A DNA stretch of 64,000 nt from Granulosicoccus sp964390335 (GTDB taxonomy: Bacteria > Pseudomonadota > Gammaproteobacteria > Granulosicoccales > Granulosicoccaceae), in NCBI GenBank assembly GCA_964390335.1, contig CAYMHU010000017.1, positions 1 to 64,000 of the forward strand, in the 5' to 3' direction. Below, one piece after another: positions 1 to 9,120 of the stretch. The position numbers and the translations under genes were made by a program. The notes beneath the pieces are model-generated. The model made no database searches. It was not told where the DNA came from and saw only the letters and a program-made list of their open reading frames with translations. How positions within the stretch are numbered: the stretch's first letter is position 1; every line of letters starts with the position of its first letter.

Positions 1-486
1 GAGCAAATGCTGAAAGCGGGCTTTAAGGAAACCGCATCAGCTAAAAAGAAACCGCCAAAAAAAACACGCGCTAAGAAATCAGCGGCAGCGAACTCTTCGA
101 GCGCAGCTAAGCCGCATGCCAAGAACGCAGCACTTATCGCCGAGAACATTGCGAACGCTGCGAAAAAGAAGCTTAAGGCTCAAATCAAACAATTAATTGA
201 AGAAAACAAAGCAGAGAAAACCTCTGGGGAAATTGCCCACAGTTATTTGGTTGGTAAGCGTATCAAGCAGCTGTTTGTAAATGAAGACACGCGGAAAAAA
301 ATTGTCGAAGGGGAACTTGTTATTACCCGGCTTAACGGCTCCACTTATTTAATACCGGCAGATATCGGTGATCAGGTGCTGTCACTCAATCCGGATTGGA
401 TAGTCATAACGCCAGCTTCTTCCGATACGCCATCAGAGGATGATGACTATGCCGATTATCAGGTACCCGATGATTTACAGTGGTAA
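1..486 (+). CDS. yaiL: DUF2058 family protein (YaiL-like), 5' end outside window
   Basis: The reading frame is open from base 1. It begins Glu-Gln-Met-Leu-Lys-Ala-Gly, which matches the segment near the N-terminus of E. coli YaiL, so the true start lies a few codons upstream of the window and the ATG at 7 is probably internal. A lysine/alanine-rich N-terminal third is followed by the conserved segment with KAQIKQLIEEN, a central GKRIKQLFV stretch, and the family's acidic C-terminal signature ending in YADYQVPDDLQW. The family is small, soluble and annotated as nucleoprotein or polynucleotide-associated, but its biochemical role is not established. The stop overlaps the GTG start of sbcB by 7 bases, which suggests translational coupling. 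Family assignment is firm; function is unknown. Confidence 0.85.
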   Translation, partial: EQMLKAGFKETASAKKKPPKKTRAKKSAAANSSSAAKPHAKNAALIAENIANAAKKKLKAQIKQLIEENKAEKTSGEIAHSYLVGKRIKQLFVNEDTRKKIVEGELVITRLNGSTYLIPADIGDQVLSLNPDWIVITPASSDTPSEDDDYADYQVPDDLQW

Positions 487-2083
487 CTCAAGAACAATCC
501 CTATACTGGTTCGACTACGAAACGTTTGGCATTTCACCGGCGTGGGATAAACCAGCGCAGTTTGCAGGTATCCGAACCAACATGGATTTGCAGCCAATTG
601 GTAAACCGCTGCTCATCTACTGCAAACCCCCGGCAGATTACCTTCCAAGCCCTGCCGCTTGCCGGGTAACCCATATGCAACCACAAGAAATTGCAGCGCA
701 AGGCATGTCAGAGCCAGACTTCATTCAACGCGTTGTCGAAGAGCTGGGTAAGCCCGGCACATGCTCGGTCGGATATAACAGCATTCGGTTTGATGATGAA
801 TTTACGCGACACACGCTATTCAGAAACTTTCATGACCCGTATGAATACGAATGGAAAAACGGTAATTCAAGATGGGACTTGCTGGATGTAGTCAGACTTG
901 CCCGAGCGCTTAGACCAGACGGATTGAACTGGCCGGTGCTGGACGACGGAACGCCGGTTAACAAGCTCGAACTTATTACGGTGCTTAACGGTATAGAACA
1001 TGCCAACGCCCACGATGCACTAGCCGATGTGGAAGCCACCATTGAAGTTGCACGCTTAATCAAACAACATCAACCGAAATTGTACGACTACGCGTTTAAC
1101 AACCGCGACAAAAAAAGCGTGGCTGAAATGCTCAACGTTAAACGGCGAAAGCCCTGTATCCAAATTTCCGGCATGATTCCATCAGAACATGGGCACGCTG
1201 CGATCGTTGTACCCGTGGCTCGTCATCCAATCAATCAAAACGGCGTGATCGTGCTGGATCTCAGAACAGACCCGGATGAGCTCTTCTCACTCGATGCAAA
1301 GGCCATAGCCGCACGTGTATTTGCNNNNNNNNNNNNNNNNNNNNNNNNNNNNNNNNNNNNNNNNNNNNNNNNNNNNNNNNNNNNNNNNNNNNNNNNNNNN
1401 NNNNNNNNNNNNNNNNNNNNNNNNACCCGGATGAGCTCTTCTCACTCGATGCAAAGGCCATAGCCGCACGTGTATTTGCTAAAAACGAAGATCTAGGCAA
1501 CCTAACGCGTATCAATTTACGCACAATTCAAATCAACAAATGCCCGGTGCTTGTTCCCATTGGCACCATGCGGGAGACAGATGCGGCACGTCTCGGTATC
1601 GACTTGTCCGAGCAGTTGGAACGTGCTAAACGAGTTGAATCACGCTACACAGACGAGTTCGCAGAGACTATTAGAAAAGCGCTTACCAGAGAATGGGATC
1701 AAACCAGCGACGATGTTGATGGCACTCTATACAGTGGTTCATTCTCCAGCGCAGATGATAAACAGCGTTTTGCGCAAATTCGGTTGTCGTCACCGGACAA
1801 ACTTGCTCAATTGCAAGGCCTGTTTGACGATCCTCGCGCAGATAAAATGCTCTTTCGCTATCGCGCGAGAAACTTCCCAGAAACGTTGAACGCAGACGAG
1901 CAAGCAATCTGGCAGCACTCAATTCATGAACGACTAAACAACGATGAAGCTCCATGGCTTAGCATCAATCAGTTTTATGAAGAAATGAAAGCAATAGACT
2001 GGCAAGCCGACGAACATAAATTGAAGCAGTCATTGTTGAGCTATGCGGACAATGTCATAACTCGTTCAGTCGCTGGTCGTTAA
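480..2083 (+). CDS. sbcB: Exodeoxyribonuclease I, interrupted only by an assembly gap
   Basis: This is the 3'-5' single-strand DNA exonuclease of recombination and mismatch repair. The GTG start at 480 gives an N-terminus with the DEDD exonuclease motif FDYETFG (Asp12, Glu14); later come GYNSIRFDDEF and HDALADVEAT, the remaining acidic residues and the catalytic His. A run of 100 N splits the frame. The 55 bases before the N run reappear immediately after it. If the N run and one copy are removed, the frames join exactly (281 + 201 codons) to about 482 residues, close to the 475 of E. coli ExoI. The downstream part (from 1478) carries the SH3-like and C-terminal helical regions. The gene is therefore most likely intact in the organism. 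Confidence 0.95.
1270..1479. other. Scaffold gap flanked by a 55-bp duplicated contig end
   Basis: Positions 1325-1424 are exactly 100 N. Bases 1270-1324 and 1425-1479 are identical over 55 bases by eye. A round-number gap between identical ends is what a scaffolder leaves when it fails to merge two overlapping contigs. Collapsing the duplicate restores a single sbcB frame, so the true sequence is probably 155 bases shorter here. Confidence 0.92.
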
Positions 2084-2084
2084 C

Positions 2085-2549
2085 TCAGTTTGTACGTCGA
2101 CCACCACCGTCCATAAAGTCGGTGCCGCTGATAAGTGGCCTAATGGTATTGGTTACAAAGAATGCGAAGAACAAGAAGAAAAAGACAAACTTTTGATTAT
2201 TCAATATTGGCAGAAACAGCGCCACTACCAATAGAAAGCCAACTACCGATAACAAAAACCCATAAACCGAATGTATGTAAATATTCAGAACTGAGTGGGT
2301 GATATCCCGGCGATACACACCACTGGAAACACTGGCTAGCATGAAGACCAATGTAACCGGCACCATGGGCGCCAGCATTTGTGTAATCGATAATCCAAGA
2401 CTAATGTAGCCAGCTGCGAAAAAAATACCTGCAAACATACAGGTTTCAATTAACGCCCGAAAAGGCGTGGGAAAACTGAACTGCTTGATTTGAGTTTCGA
2501 TAAGCAGATTAAACGTACTAACCACAAATCGATTGGCGGAGATGTTCAT
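2085..2549 (-). CDS. Small integral membrane protein, four predicted helices
   Basis: I chose the ATG at 2549 (MNISANRF) because a GGAATAGAG-type ribosome site precedes it; an upstream in-frame start at 2609 would add 20 unlikely residues. The 154-residue product shows four hydrophobic segments at roughly 27-50, 55-76, 92-113 and 118-138 and ends in a polar tail DGGGRRTN. The topology and the YRRD motif between segments 2 and 3 recall the N-terminal membrane region of TIGR03013-type (EpsB) sugar transferases, but no glycosyltransferase domain follows. It is either a stand-alone membrane-domain paralogue or a truncated relic. It converges on sbcB, with one base between the stop codons. Function not assigned. 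Confidence 0.6.
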   Translation of the reverse strand: MNISANRFVVSTFNLLIETQIKQFSFPTPFRALIETCMFAGIFFAAGYISLGLSITQMLAPMVPVTLVFMLASVSSGVYRRDITHSVLNIYIHSVYGFLLSVVGFLLVVALFLPILNNQKFVFFFLFFAFFVTNTIRPLISGTDFMDGGGRRTN

Positions 2550-2728
2550 TTTTTTCTCTATTCCCCATCCCTGGCATGCTGTGTTCGAATGCCACCCAGC
2601 ACCCTTCATTGTCTTGTGCGTCCGATTGTAACCCGCAACAATCCGGCTATTTGTGAACTTTGTATTCCTCTAACAATTTGAATTAACCGGAATTTACATT
2701 GCCCGTCATTCTTGGGCTTCTCATCACA

Positions 2729-2807
2729 GTTGAACCATTTAGCTCAACTGCAAACCAATAAACTATTGGTCTAATACGTCTGTTAACATTAGTTCCAATG
2801 GTTCAAC
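2729..2807 (+). promoter_or_regulatory. bpt leader with inverted repeat covering the start codon
   Basis: The ten bases 2729-2738 (gttgaaccat) are the exact reverse complement of 2798-2807 (atggttcaac), which are the first codons of bpt including its ATG. Between them lies a separate 7-bp hairpin, accaata-aac-tattggt (2754-2770). No good Shine-Dalgarno sequence is visible before the ATG. In mRNA the outer pairing could hide the start codon. The pairing is visible; the regulatory role is inference. Confidence 0.4.
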
Positions 2808-3523
2808 AGCGCATCAAACTCTATCAGGGCTCGGTAAACGAATGCAGCTACCTTGATGAGCGGGAAGCCATCAATATTTATGCTGATCCGCACCACCCAA
2901 ATCCACGTGCTGTTTACAACCAACTGATCAAAAAAGGTTTTCGTCGTTCAGGGGAATACGTGTATCGACCTGGTTGTAACGATTGCCAGGCCTGTGTGCC
3001 GGTGCGAATCCGGTGCAGCGATTTTCAACCGCGCCGTACCGACAAGCGCAATTTAAAAAAGAATGCCGATCTTGCTGTGGACTTCACCACGGCGCGTTAT
3101 TCAGATGAATATTTCGATTTATACCAACGCTATTTGAATTCACGCCACCCCGGCGGCGGTATGGACGATCCTGAACCTGGCGACTTCGAGCGATTTTTGT
3201 TGAATCCTTGGGGAGAAACTCTGTTTGTGGAAATCAGATACCACAGCAAACTCATTGCAGTAGCGGTAACCGATGCCACAACTGAGGGGCTTTCTGCTGT
3301 GTATACCTTTTTTGATCCTGACAATGCCAGTCGCGGTCTGGGTCGCTTTTGTATTTTGCAGCAGATTGAGTTGTGCAAAATTATGTCTATGCCCTATCTG
3401 TATTTGGGCTACTGGGTAGATGGTTGTCAGAAAATGCAGTACAAAACAGATTACTCGCCCCAGGAACACTTCGACGGAAACGTTTGGTCGGAGTATGAAA
3501 AGAAACTGCAAATTTCAAGCTAA
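2798..3523 (+). CDS. bpt: Aspartate/glutamate leucyltransferase (Bpt)
   Basis: Transfers leucine from Leu-tRNA to proteins with N-terminal Asp or Glu, marking them for ClpAP (bacterial N-end rule), EC 2.3.2.29. The 241-residue length is typical. Visible family hallmarks are CSYL near residue 16, GFRRSGEYVYRPGC followed by the Cys-rich CNDCQACVPVRI, the SRHPGGGM segment, and the C-terminal GYWVDGCQKMQYK block. The ATG at 2798 aligns with the usual family N-terminus despite a weak ribosome site and a leader that may fold over it. The gene stands alone between two minus-strand genes and ends 9 bases before the cyclase gene stop, so the two converge. Confidence 0.95.
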   Translation: MVQQRIKLYQGSVNECSYLDEREAINIYADPHHPNPRAVYNQLIKKGFRRSGEYVYRPGCNDCQACVPVRIRCSDFQPRRTDKRNLKKNADLAVDFTTARYSDEYFDLYQRYLNSRHPGGGMDDPEPGDFERFLLNPWGETLFVEIRYHSKLIAVAVTDATTEGLSAVYTFFDPDNASRGLGRFCILQQIELCKIMSMPYLYLGYWVDGCQKMQYKTDYSPQEHFDGNVWSEYEKKLQISS

Positions 3524-3532
3524 TTTAAGCAC

Positions 3533-4810
3533 CTACTTCGACGCTTGCTTAATGCCGCTCAGGTATAGATCGTACATTTCTGCAGGACCCCATTCATCGC
3601 GCAGTTGAGTGAAGATTTTTTCTGCCTTGGCCCAATCTTTACTTTCGCACGCTTCCATAGCAATCCGATGCGAGGTCAACTGCTTCTTAATGGTGACATC
3701 AGCTTCCGAACTCAGCCCTAACGGCTGATACATGGTGACGGGGTTTTTACGTCCCTTCACTGCCACTGTATCCAATTCTCGAAACAACATATCGGGTAAG
3801 GCATCGGCCGTTTTATCCGACACAATCACAGGCACTTGGTACTTGCGAGTTTGCTCTTCCAGTCGCTGCGCGATATTAACTGAATCTCCGACAACGGTGT
3901 AATCCATTCGGTACTCAGACCCCAACGGACCAACCGTGGCCAAGCCAGTACTTACGCCAACGCCTACTCGGATGCCTGGCATTCCTTGTGATTGAAACCG
4001 CGTATTCAAGTCATCAATCTCATTTTGTATATCCATCGCTGCCGACAGTGCATCGAATGCGTGGGTTCGTGTTGGAGCCGGAGCACCCCACACGGCCATG
4101 ACACTATCGCCCATGAACTTATCAATGGTGCCGCGGTGACGCACAACGATTTTACTGACCAACGTAAAAAAGCCGTTGAGCCATTGTGCCACTTGTTTCG
4201 ATTCCAGCTGCTCAGTGACTGCCGAGAATCCAACAACATCGCAAAACAGCACAGAGATTTCTCGTTCTTCTCCATCCATACCCATGCTGCTTGGGTCTCG
4301 ACTGTACGCCGCTGCCAGTTCTGGAGGTACATATTGGCTCAGCACATTCGCGAAGCGTTTACGGTCCCTGATCTCAGCAAAATATTGCAATAGCACATAC
4401 AGAATGTACAAGATCAGAACGATCAGCAATTCAAATTCAAGCGGTATTGACGGCACTGCCTCGCCCGTTTGTAAATGCAGTGCGAAAATGCCCAGCGCTG
4501 CGAGCACTGCCAAAATGGAGCCGCCGATTAATCGAAACCAGGGCATCACTATCGCCAATATTAAGGTGATGAGCTGGGTGCTCCAAAAGATCGATCCAAA
4601 TGGCGCGGCGTCAAATAAATTGTACGAATTTCCACCACGAACGCTGAAATTGAAAAGCTGTCCCGAATCCGACTGATCGCCTGCCCAATCGAAACTGAAA
4701 TACAGACGGAATACGCCAAGGCCAGTCAGCACCAACAGCAATAACGCTAAAAGCAGCAACAGTGAAAACGTTAAATTGCGTCTGGCGGGATTGAAGTATG
4801 GAATGATCAA
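3533..4810 (-). CDS. Membrane-anchored class III adenylate/guanylate cyclase
   Basis: The 425-residue product has a TTG start. An N-terminal helix (about 13-35) and three more hydrophobic segments (about 76-92, 97-113, 127-143) with a short periplasmic loop lead, through a coiled linker, into a C-terminal class III cyclase domain (about 180-370). Metal-binding aspartates are Asp191 (LFCDVVGFS) and Asp235 (MGDSVMAVWG). Lys231 and Thr305 (MDYTVVGD) occupy base-selecting positions as in bacterial class IIIb adenylate cyclases; Asn312 and Arg316 are the transition-state pair. cAMP is therefore the likely product. No CHASE, HAMP or GAF sensor is recognisable, so the signal is presumably read by the membrane segment. 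Divergent from the thiolase gene. Confidence 0.9.
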   Translation of the reverse strand: MIIPYFNPARRNLTFSLLLLLALLLLVLTGLGVFRLYFSFDWAGDQSDSGQLFNFSVRGGNSYNLFDAAPFGSIFWSTQLITLILAIVMPWFRLIGGSILAVLAALGIFALHLQTGEAVPSIPLEFELLIVLILYILYVLLQYFAEIRDRKRFANVLSQYVPPELAAAYSRDPSSMGMDGEEREISVLFCDVVGFSAVTEQLESKQVAQWLNGFFTLVSKIVVRHRGTIDKFMGDSVMAVWGAPAPTRTHAFDALSAAMDIQNEIDDLNTRFQSQGMPGIRVGVGVSTGLATVGPLGSEYRMDYTVVGDSVNIAQRLEEQTRKYQVPVIVSDKTADALPDMLFRELDTVAVKGRKNPVTMYQPLGLSSEADVTIKKQLTSHRIAMEACESKDWAKAEKIFTQLRDEWGPAEMYDLYLSGIKQASK

Positions 4811-4940
4811 GACTGAACTGATGCCGGAAAAACGTTCGTATGGCGAAGGTTAGCATAAGCGCAACGTGGTATCTTAAAAGCGTGAAAATGTCCCTATCAA
4901 TTCGACCTTAAAGTGGTCAACTTACTAACAGGTTTTTACA

Positions 4941-6134
4941 ATGGATGATGTTGTAATAGTCGCGGCGCGGCGCACACCCGTCGGCAGTTTTGGCGGCTCA
5001 CTGGCGTCAATGGCCGCTAGCGATTTGGGTGCCGCAGTCATTCGCGCGTTAGTCGAAGAAACCGACATCGCTCCCGGTAGCATCGACGACGTCATTCTTG
5101 GTCACGTGCTAACTGCTGCAGCCGGACAAAATACCGCCCGACAAGCAGCGCTTGCCGGCGGATTACCAGAGTCAGTCCCCGCATTAACCATTAACCGTGT
5201 CTGCGGCAGCGGCTTGGATGCCGTTGCATTGGCCCGCCAAGCCATTATAGCTGGCAACGCGGACGCCATTATTGCAGGTGGCCAAGAGAACATGAGCTCT
5301 GCTGTGCATGCACTACCTGCTTCGCGCAAAGGTCAACGCATGGGCAACTGGGAACTCATCGATACCATGATCACCGATGGCTTGTGGTGCGCGTTTAATA
5401 ATTACCACATGGGTCAAACTGCCGAGAATCTGGCCGACCAATTTTCTATTAGCCGCGAGGATCAAGACGAGTTTGCCATTCGCTCGCAACACAATGCAGC
5501 AGCAGCTATTAATGCTGGCAAATTCGATGCTGAAATAGTACCGGTCGCTGTTCCACAACGTCGCGGCGATCCTAAAATCATGAGCGCCGACGAATACCCG
5601 AAGCCTGATTCCACCCTGGAAGAGATTTCGCAATTGCGTGCTGCATTTAAACGTGATGGCAGTGTGAGTGCGGCCAATGCCTCAGGCATCAATGATGGCG
5701 CAGCTGCTGTGCTGGTTATGAGCGCGAGTAAAGCACGCGAAGCAGGATTAGAGCCACTGGCAAAAATCGTTGCCAGTGCAAGTGCAGGAGTCGACCCTGC
5801 CATCATGGGTTACGGCCCAGTACCAGCCGTCACCCAATGTTTACGCCGGGCGGACTGGACACTTGATCAAGTCGATTTAATAGAATCAAACGAAGCGTTT
5901 GCGGCGCAAAGCTTAACTGTTGCGCGCGAGTTAAAGTTTGATCAAAGCAAAGTAAACGTTAACGGCGGCGCAATTGCAATCGGACACCCCATTGGCGCCT
6001 CGGGCGCTCGAATTCTAGTCACGCTACTACATGAAATGCAGCGCCGCAATGTACGTCGAGGCTTAGCCACATTATGCATCGGCGGCGGACAAGGTGTCGC
6101 TCTGGCTGTTGAAAATCCTGGTGCTCCAGCATGA
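4941..6134 (+). CDS. phaA: Acetyl-CoA C-acetyltransferase (beta-ketothiolase)
   Basis: Condenses two acetyl-CoA to acetoacetyl-CoA, the first step of polyhydroxybutyrate synthesis. The 397-residue length is canonical. The nucleophile is Cys88 in NRVCGSG; His349 in GGAIAIGHPIGASG and Cys379 in CIGGGQG complete the active site. An NNYHMGQTAENLA segment fits the biosynthetic (PhaA/AtoB) rather than FadA type. The stop overlaps the start of the next gene by 4 bases (ATGA), so the two form an operon that makes 3-hydroxybutyryl-CoA. A polymer synthase (phaC) is not in the window. AtoB in a degradative role is an alternative, but the adjacent reductase favours PhaA. Confidence 0.92.
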   Translation: MDDVVIVAARRTPVGSFGGSLASMAASDLGAAVIRALVEETDIAPGSIDDVILGHVLTAAAGQNTARQAALAGGLPESVPALTINRVCGSGLDAVALARQAIIAGNADAIIAGGQENMSSAVHALPASRKGQRMGNWELIDTMITDGLWCAFNNYHMGQTAENLADQFSISREDQDEFAIRSQHNAAAAINAGKFDAEIVPVAVPQRRGDPKIMSADEYPKPDSTLEEISQLRAAFKRDGSVSAANASGINDGAAAVLVMSASKAREAGLEPLAKIVASASAGVDPAIMGYGPVPAVTQCLRRADWTLDQVDLIESNEAFAAQSLTVARELKFDQSKVNVNGGAIAIGHPIGASGARILVTLLHEMQRRNVRRGLATLCIGGGQGVALAVENPGAPA

Positions 6135-6889
6135 CCAAGAGCACCCGCATGAGCAGAACAACCTTAATCACCGGTGGTACAAGCGGGCTCGGCGCTGCGA
6201 TCTGCGCGCACCTGTCTCGCGACGGCTATAGAGTCATTGCCAATTACTTACCATCAACAAAACAGTCTGCCGAACAATGGCAGGCAGAGCTAGCAAATGA
6301 TGGGATTTCGGTAGACCTCATAGCAGCAGATGTATCCGATCTGTCGCAATGCGAAGCAATGGCTAAACAATTAAGCGATACCTACGGCACCATCGAAGTA
6401 CTGGTCAATAACGCTGGCATTACGCGCGACTCAACAATAAAGAAAATGCCAGCTGATGAATGGCACGCTGTTATCAATACCAACCTGACCAGTTTGTACA
6501 ACGTGTGTCGGCCGCTACTGGATGGTATGCAAGACAACCACTTTGGCCGGATTGTTAATATCTCGTCGGTGAGTGCGCAGCGAGGACAATTTGGGCAAAC
6601 TAATTATTGCGCCGCCAAAGCAGGCGTGCATGGATTTACTAAAGCGTTGGCATTAGAAACAGCCAGACACGGCATAACGGTTAATTCAGTGTCACCCGGC
6701 ATGATTGATACCGCAATGGTGCAAGCGATCCCCAGCCACATGCACCAAGGCATTATCGATTCCATACCGGTGGGTAGAATTGGCGACCCGGCTGATATTG
6801 CACGCGCAGTGCGTTTCCTGGTGGACGACGATGCCGGCTACATTACCGGCTCAGAGATCTCAGTCAACGGCGGTTTGTTCATGCACTAG
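6131..6889 (+). CDS. phaB: Acetoacetyl-CoA reductase (PhaB), SDR family
   Basis: NADPH-dependent reduction of acetoacetyl-CoA to (R)-3-hydroxybutyryl-CoA. It is a classical short-chain dehydrogenase of 252 residues: Rossmann motif TGGTSGLG at 14-21, NNAG at 93-96, catalytic Ser146, Tyr159 and Lys163 in the PhaB-type SSVSAQRGQFGQTNY block. That QRGQFGQTNY segment separates PhaB from FabG paralogues. The ATG at 6131 overlaps the thiolase stop; an internal ATG at 6149 would remove six residues and is also possible, since neither has a strong ribosome site. Two-gene operon with the upstream thiolase. Confidence 0.93.
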   Translation: MTKSTRMSRTTLITGGTSGLGAAICAHLSRDGYRVIANYLPSTKQSAEQWQAELANDGISVDLIAADVSDLSQCEAMAKQLSDTYGTIEVLVNNAGITRDSTIKKMPADEWHAVINTNLTSLYNVCRPLLDGMQDNHFGRIVNISSVSAQRGQFGQTNYCAAKAGVHGFTKALALETARHGITVNSVSPGMIDTAMVQAIPSHMHQGIIDSIPVGRIGDPADIARAVRFLVDDDAGYITGSEISVNGGLFMH

Positions 6890-6997
6890 TGCACCCTACC
6901 CCAAGCCAACAACAATCCTGAATAAAAAGCACAAGTCAAGACTGAACATTTCGATCGGAAGTCGATAGACTGACCGTCCGGAAATTTCGTCAGCTCA

Positions 6998-9007
6998 ATG
7001 AATCATCTAAATCCCCAACAACGCGCTGCTGTTTTGCACACCGATACACCGGTGCTTGTATTAGCAGGCGCCGGTAGCGGTAAAACCGGTGTTATCACCG
7101 AGAAAATTGCGCACCTGATTGAGCAAAAGCAATACAAGCCAAGTTCGATCATCGCAGTAACGTTCACCAACAAAGCCGCACTGGAAATGCGAGCCCGCCT
7201 TCGCACCAAACTGGATGCGAAGGCAGTACGTGGATTGTCCATATCCACGTTCCACCGCCTGGGTTTGAATATGCTGCACAAGGATGGTCAAGCCATTGGC
7301 CTGCGTAAAGGCTTCACGATCATGGACCAGTTCGACTCCTTAACGGCGATTCGGGAAATAATCAGCGAGCACAATAGCGCCATGGAAGAGCGCACGGCAC
7401 AAACGTTTATATCCAATTGGAAAAACCAATTTGTGTCACCAGAAATGGCGCTAGCTGAATCGGCAGATGATCAAACACGTGTTGCTGCGTTGCTCTATCA
7501 CGACTACAACCGACTGCTGCGTGCTTGCAACTCGGTCGACTTTGACGACTTGATCAGCCTGCCTGTACAGCTATTAAAAGAACACCCGGAAGTTCATCAA
7601 CGCTGGCAAGGTAGAACACGGCACATGCTCATTGACGAGTATCAAGATACCAATGCAGCACAGTACGAACTTATACGCTTGTTAGTTGATAAGTTCGGTG
7701 CATTAACAGCGGTTGGCGATGATGATCAATCTATTTATTCGTGGCGCGGTGCGCGACCGGAAAACCTGCTGTCTTTAAAAGAAGATTATCCGAATCTGCA
7801 GATCATTAAGCTGGAACAAAATTATCGCTCCAGCCAGCGCATTCTACGATGCGCAAATGCTGTTATTAGTCACAACCCGCACGTGTTCGAAAAACGCTTA
7901 TGGAGCGCTTTGGGTATTGGCGATGAACTGCGCGTGTCTGCGTGCCGGCATGGTATTGATGAAGCCGAATGGGTCATGGCCGAAATCATGACACAACACT
8001 TCCAAAAAGGACGCAAGTTTTCAGACTTTGCCATTTTGTACCGCAGTAATTTTCAGTCCCGTGCGTTTGAACAAGCGTTGCGCGAAAAACAAATTCCATA
8101 CTCTATTAGCGGTGGCGGTTCGTTTTTTGATCGTGCAGAAATTAAAGACATGCTGGCGTATTTAAAGTTGTTGGTAAACCCGGATGACGACACCGCTTTT
8201 TTACGTTGCATCAACACACCACGGCGTGAAATAGGTCCAACCACGTTGTCGAAACTGGGCGAATATGCACGTGAAAAAAACAGCGGCCTATTCTCAGCAT
8301 GCCACGACCTGGGACTCGAATCGTTTATAAGTGGCCGCGGATTGGCGCGCTTACAAAAATTCGCAAACTGGATAACGCTGACAGCCGACAATTCAGAGCG
8401 CGGCGATACCAAGTCTGTGCTTCGCAGTTTTTTTCACGATATGGATTACACCGGTTGGTTGGAGCGACAAGCCGATACGCCGAAACAAGCAGAACGCGCA
8501 CTTGCCAACGTGGAAGAGTTTCTGGAATGGATTGAACGATTGTTAGTTGACGAGGATGGCAAGGACGTCGAACTCAGCGAAGCGGTGACCCGACTCAGCT
8601 TACAAGATATGTTATCCCGCAATGACGAAGATGATGTTGGGGATCAGGTTCAACTCATGACATTACATGCCGCCAAGGGTTTGGAATTCCCGCATGTGTT
8701 TATGGTCGGTATGGAAGAAGAAATTCTGCCGCACAAAAACTCGTTGGATGATGGCGCACTGGAAGAAGAGCGGCGACTAGCCTATGTTGGTATGACGCGC
8801 GCACGTCATTCACTCACATTCACCCGGGCGCGATCGCGTCAGAAGTATGGCGAACTAACTGCTTGCGAACCGAGTCGATTTCTGGATGATCTACCCGTTT
8901 CGGATGTTGTACTGTTAGGTGAGTTAGACGCAGATAACACCGAACAAAGACGCGAGACCGGTAAACAGGCCTTACAGGGCCTGATGGACATGTTGTCAGA
9001 CGACTAA
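6998..9007 (+). CDS. rep: ATP-dependent DNA helicase Rep
   Basis: Superfamily 1A 3'-5' helicase that accompanies the replisome and clears protein roadblocks. At 669 residues it matches E. coli Rep (673). The Q motif LNPQQRAAV is followed by Walker A AGAGSGKT (23-30), motif Ia TFTNKAALEM, Walker B LIDEYQDTN, motif III GDDDQSIYSWRGA, and motif VI YVGMTRARHSL near the end. The N-terminus and length favour Rep over UvrD, which is longer, and PcrA. It is monocistronic by spacing: about 110 bases follow the previous gene and a similar gap precedes lon. Confidence 0.95.
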   Translation: MNHLNPQQRAAVLHTDTPVLVLAGAGSGKTGVITEKIAHLIEQKQYKPSSIIAVTFTNKAALEMRARLRTKLDAKAVRGLSISTFHRLGLNMLHKDGQAIGLRKGFTIMDQFDSLTAIREIISEHNSAMEERTAQTFISNWKNQFVSPEMALAESADDQTRVAALLYHDYNRLLRACNSVDFDDLISLPVQLLKEHPEVHQRWQGRTRHMLIDEYQDTNAAQYELIRLLVDKFGALTAVGDDDQSIYSWRGARPENLLSLKEDYPNLQIIKLEQNYRSSQRILRCANAVISHNPHVFEKRLWSALGIGDELRVSACRHGIDEAEWVMAEIMTQHFQKGRKFSDFAILYRSNFQSRAFEQALREKQIPYSISGGGSFFDRAEIKDMLAYLKLLVNPDDDTAFLRCINTPRREIGPTTLSKLGEYAREKNSGLFSACHDLGLESFISGRGLARLQKFANWITLTADNSERGDTKSVLRSFFHDMDYTGWLERQADTPKQAERALANVEEFLEWIERLLVDEDGKDVELSEAVTRLSLQDMLSRNDEDDVGDQVQLMTLHAAKGLEFPHVFMVGMEEEILPHKNSLDDGALEEERRLAYVGMTRARHSLTFTRARSRQKYGELTACEPSRFLDDLPVSDVVLLGELDADNTEQRRETGKQALQGLMDMLSDD

Positions 9008-9058
9008 CCGTACTATTGTGTGAAACGTTGGTGTCAAAGACGGGCTACCGGCACGCGC

Positions 9059-9087
9059 CTTGAAAAGAAGATTCAATCGCATATGTT
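9059..9087 (+). promoter_or_regulatory. Candidate promoter for lon
   Basis: TTGAAA (9060-9065), 16 bases, then TATGTT (9082-9087) is a fair sigma-70 match 34 bases before the lon ATG. The same -35 region reads CTTGAAA (9059-9065), the heat-shock sigma-32 consensus, followed after 11 bases by TCGCATAT, a partial match to CCCCATNT. Lon genes are commonly heat-inducible, so dual recognition is plausible but unproven. Confidence 0.45.
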
Positions 9088-9120
9088 TATATGGGTGTAT
9101 GCACTAATCGCTGAGGCCGC

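Noticed and set aside
480..2083. sbcB as a frameshifted pseudogene
   Set aside because: The frame difference (155 bases) is fully explained by 100 N plus a 55-base duplicated end.
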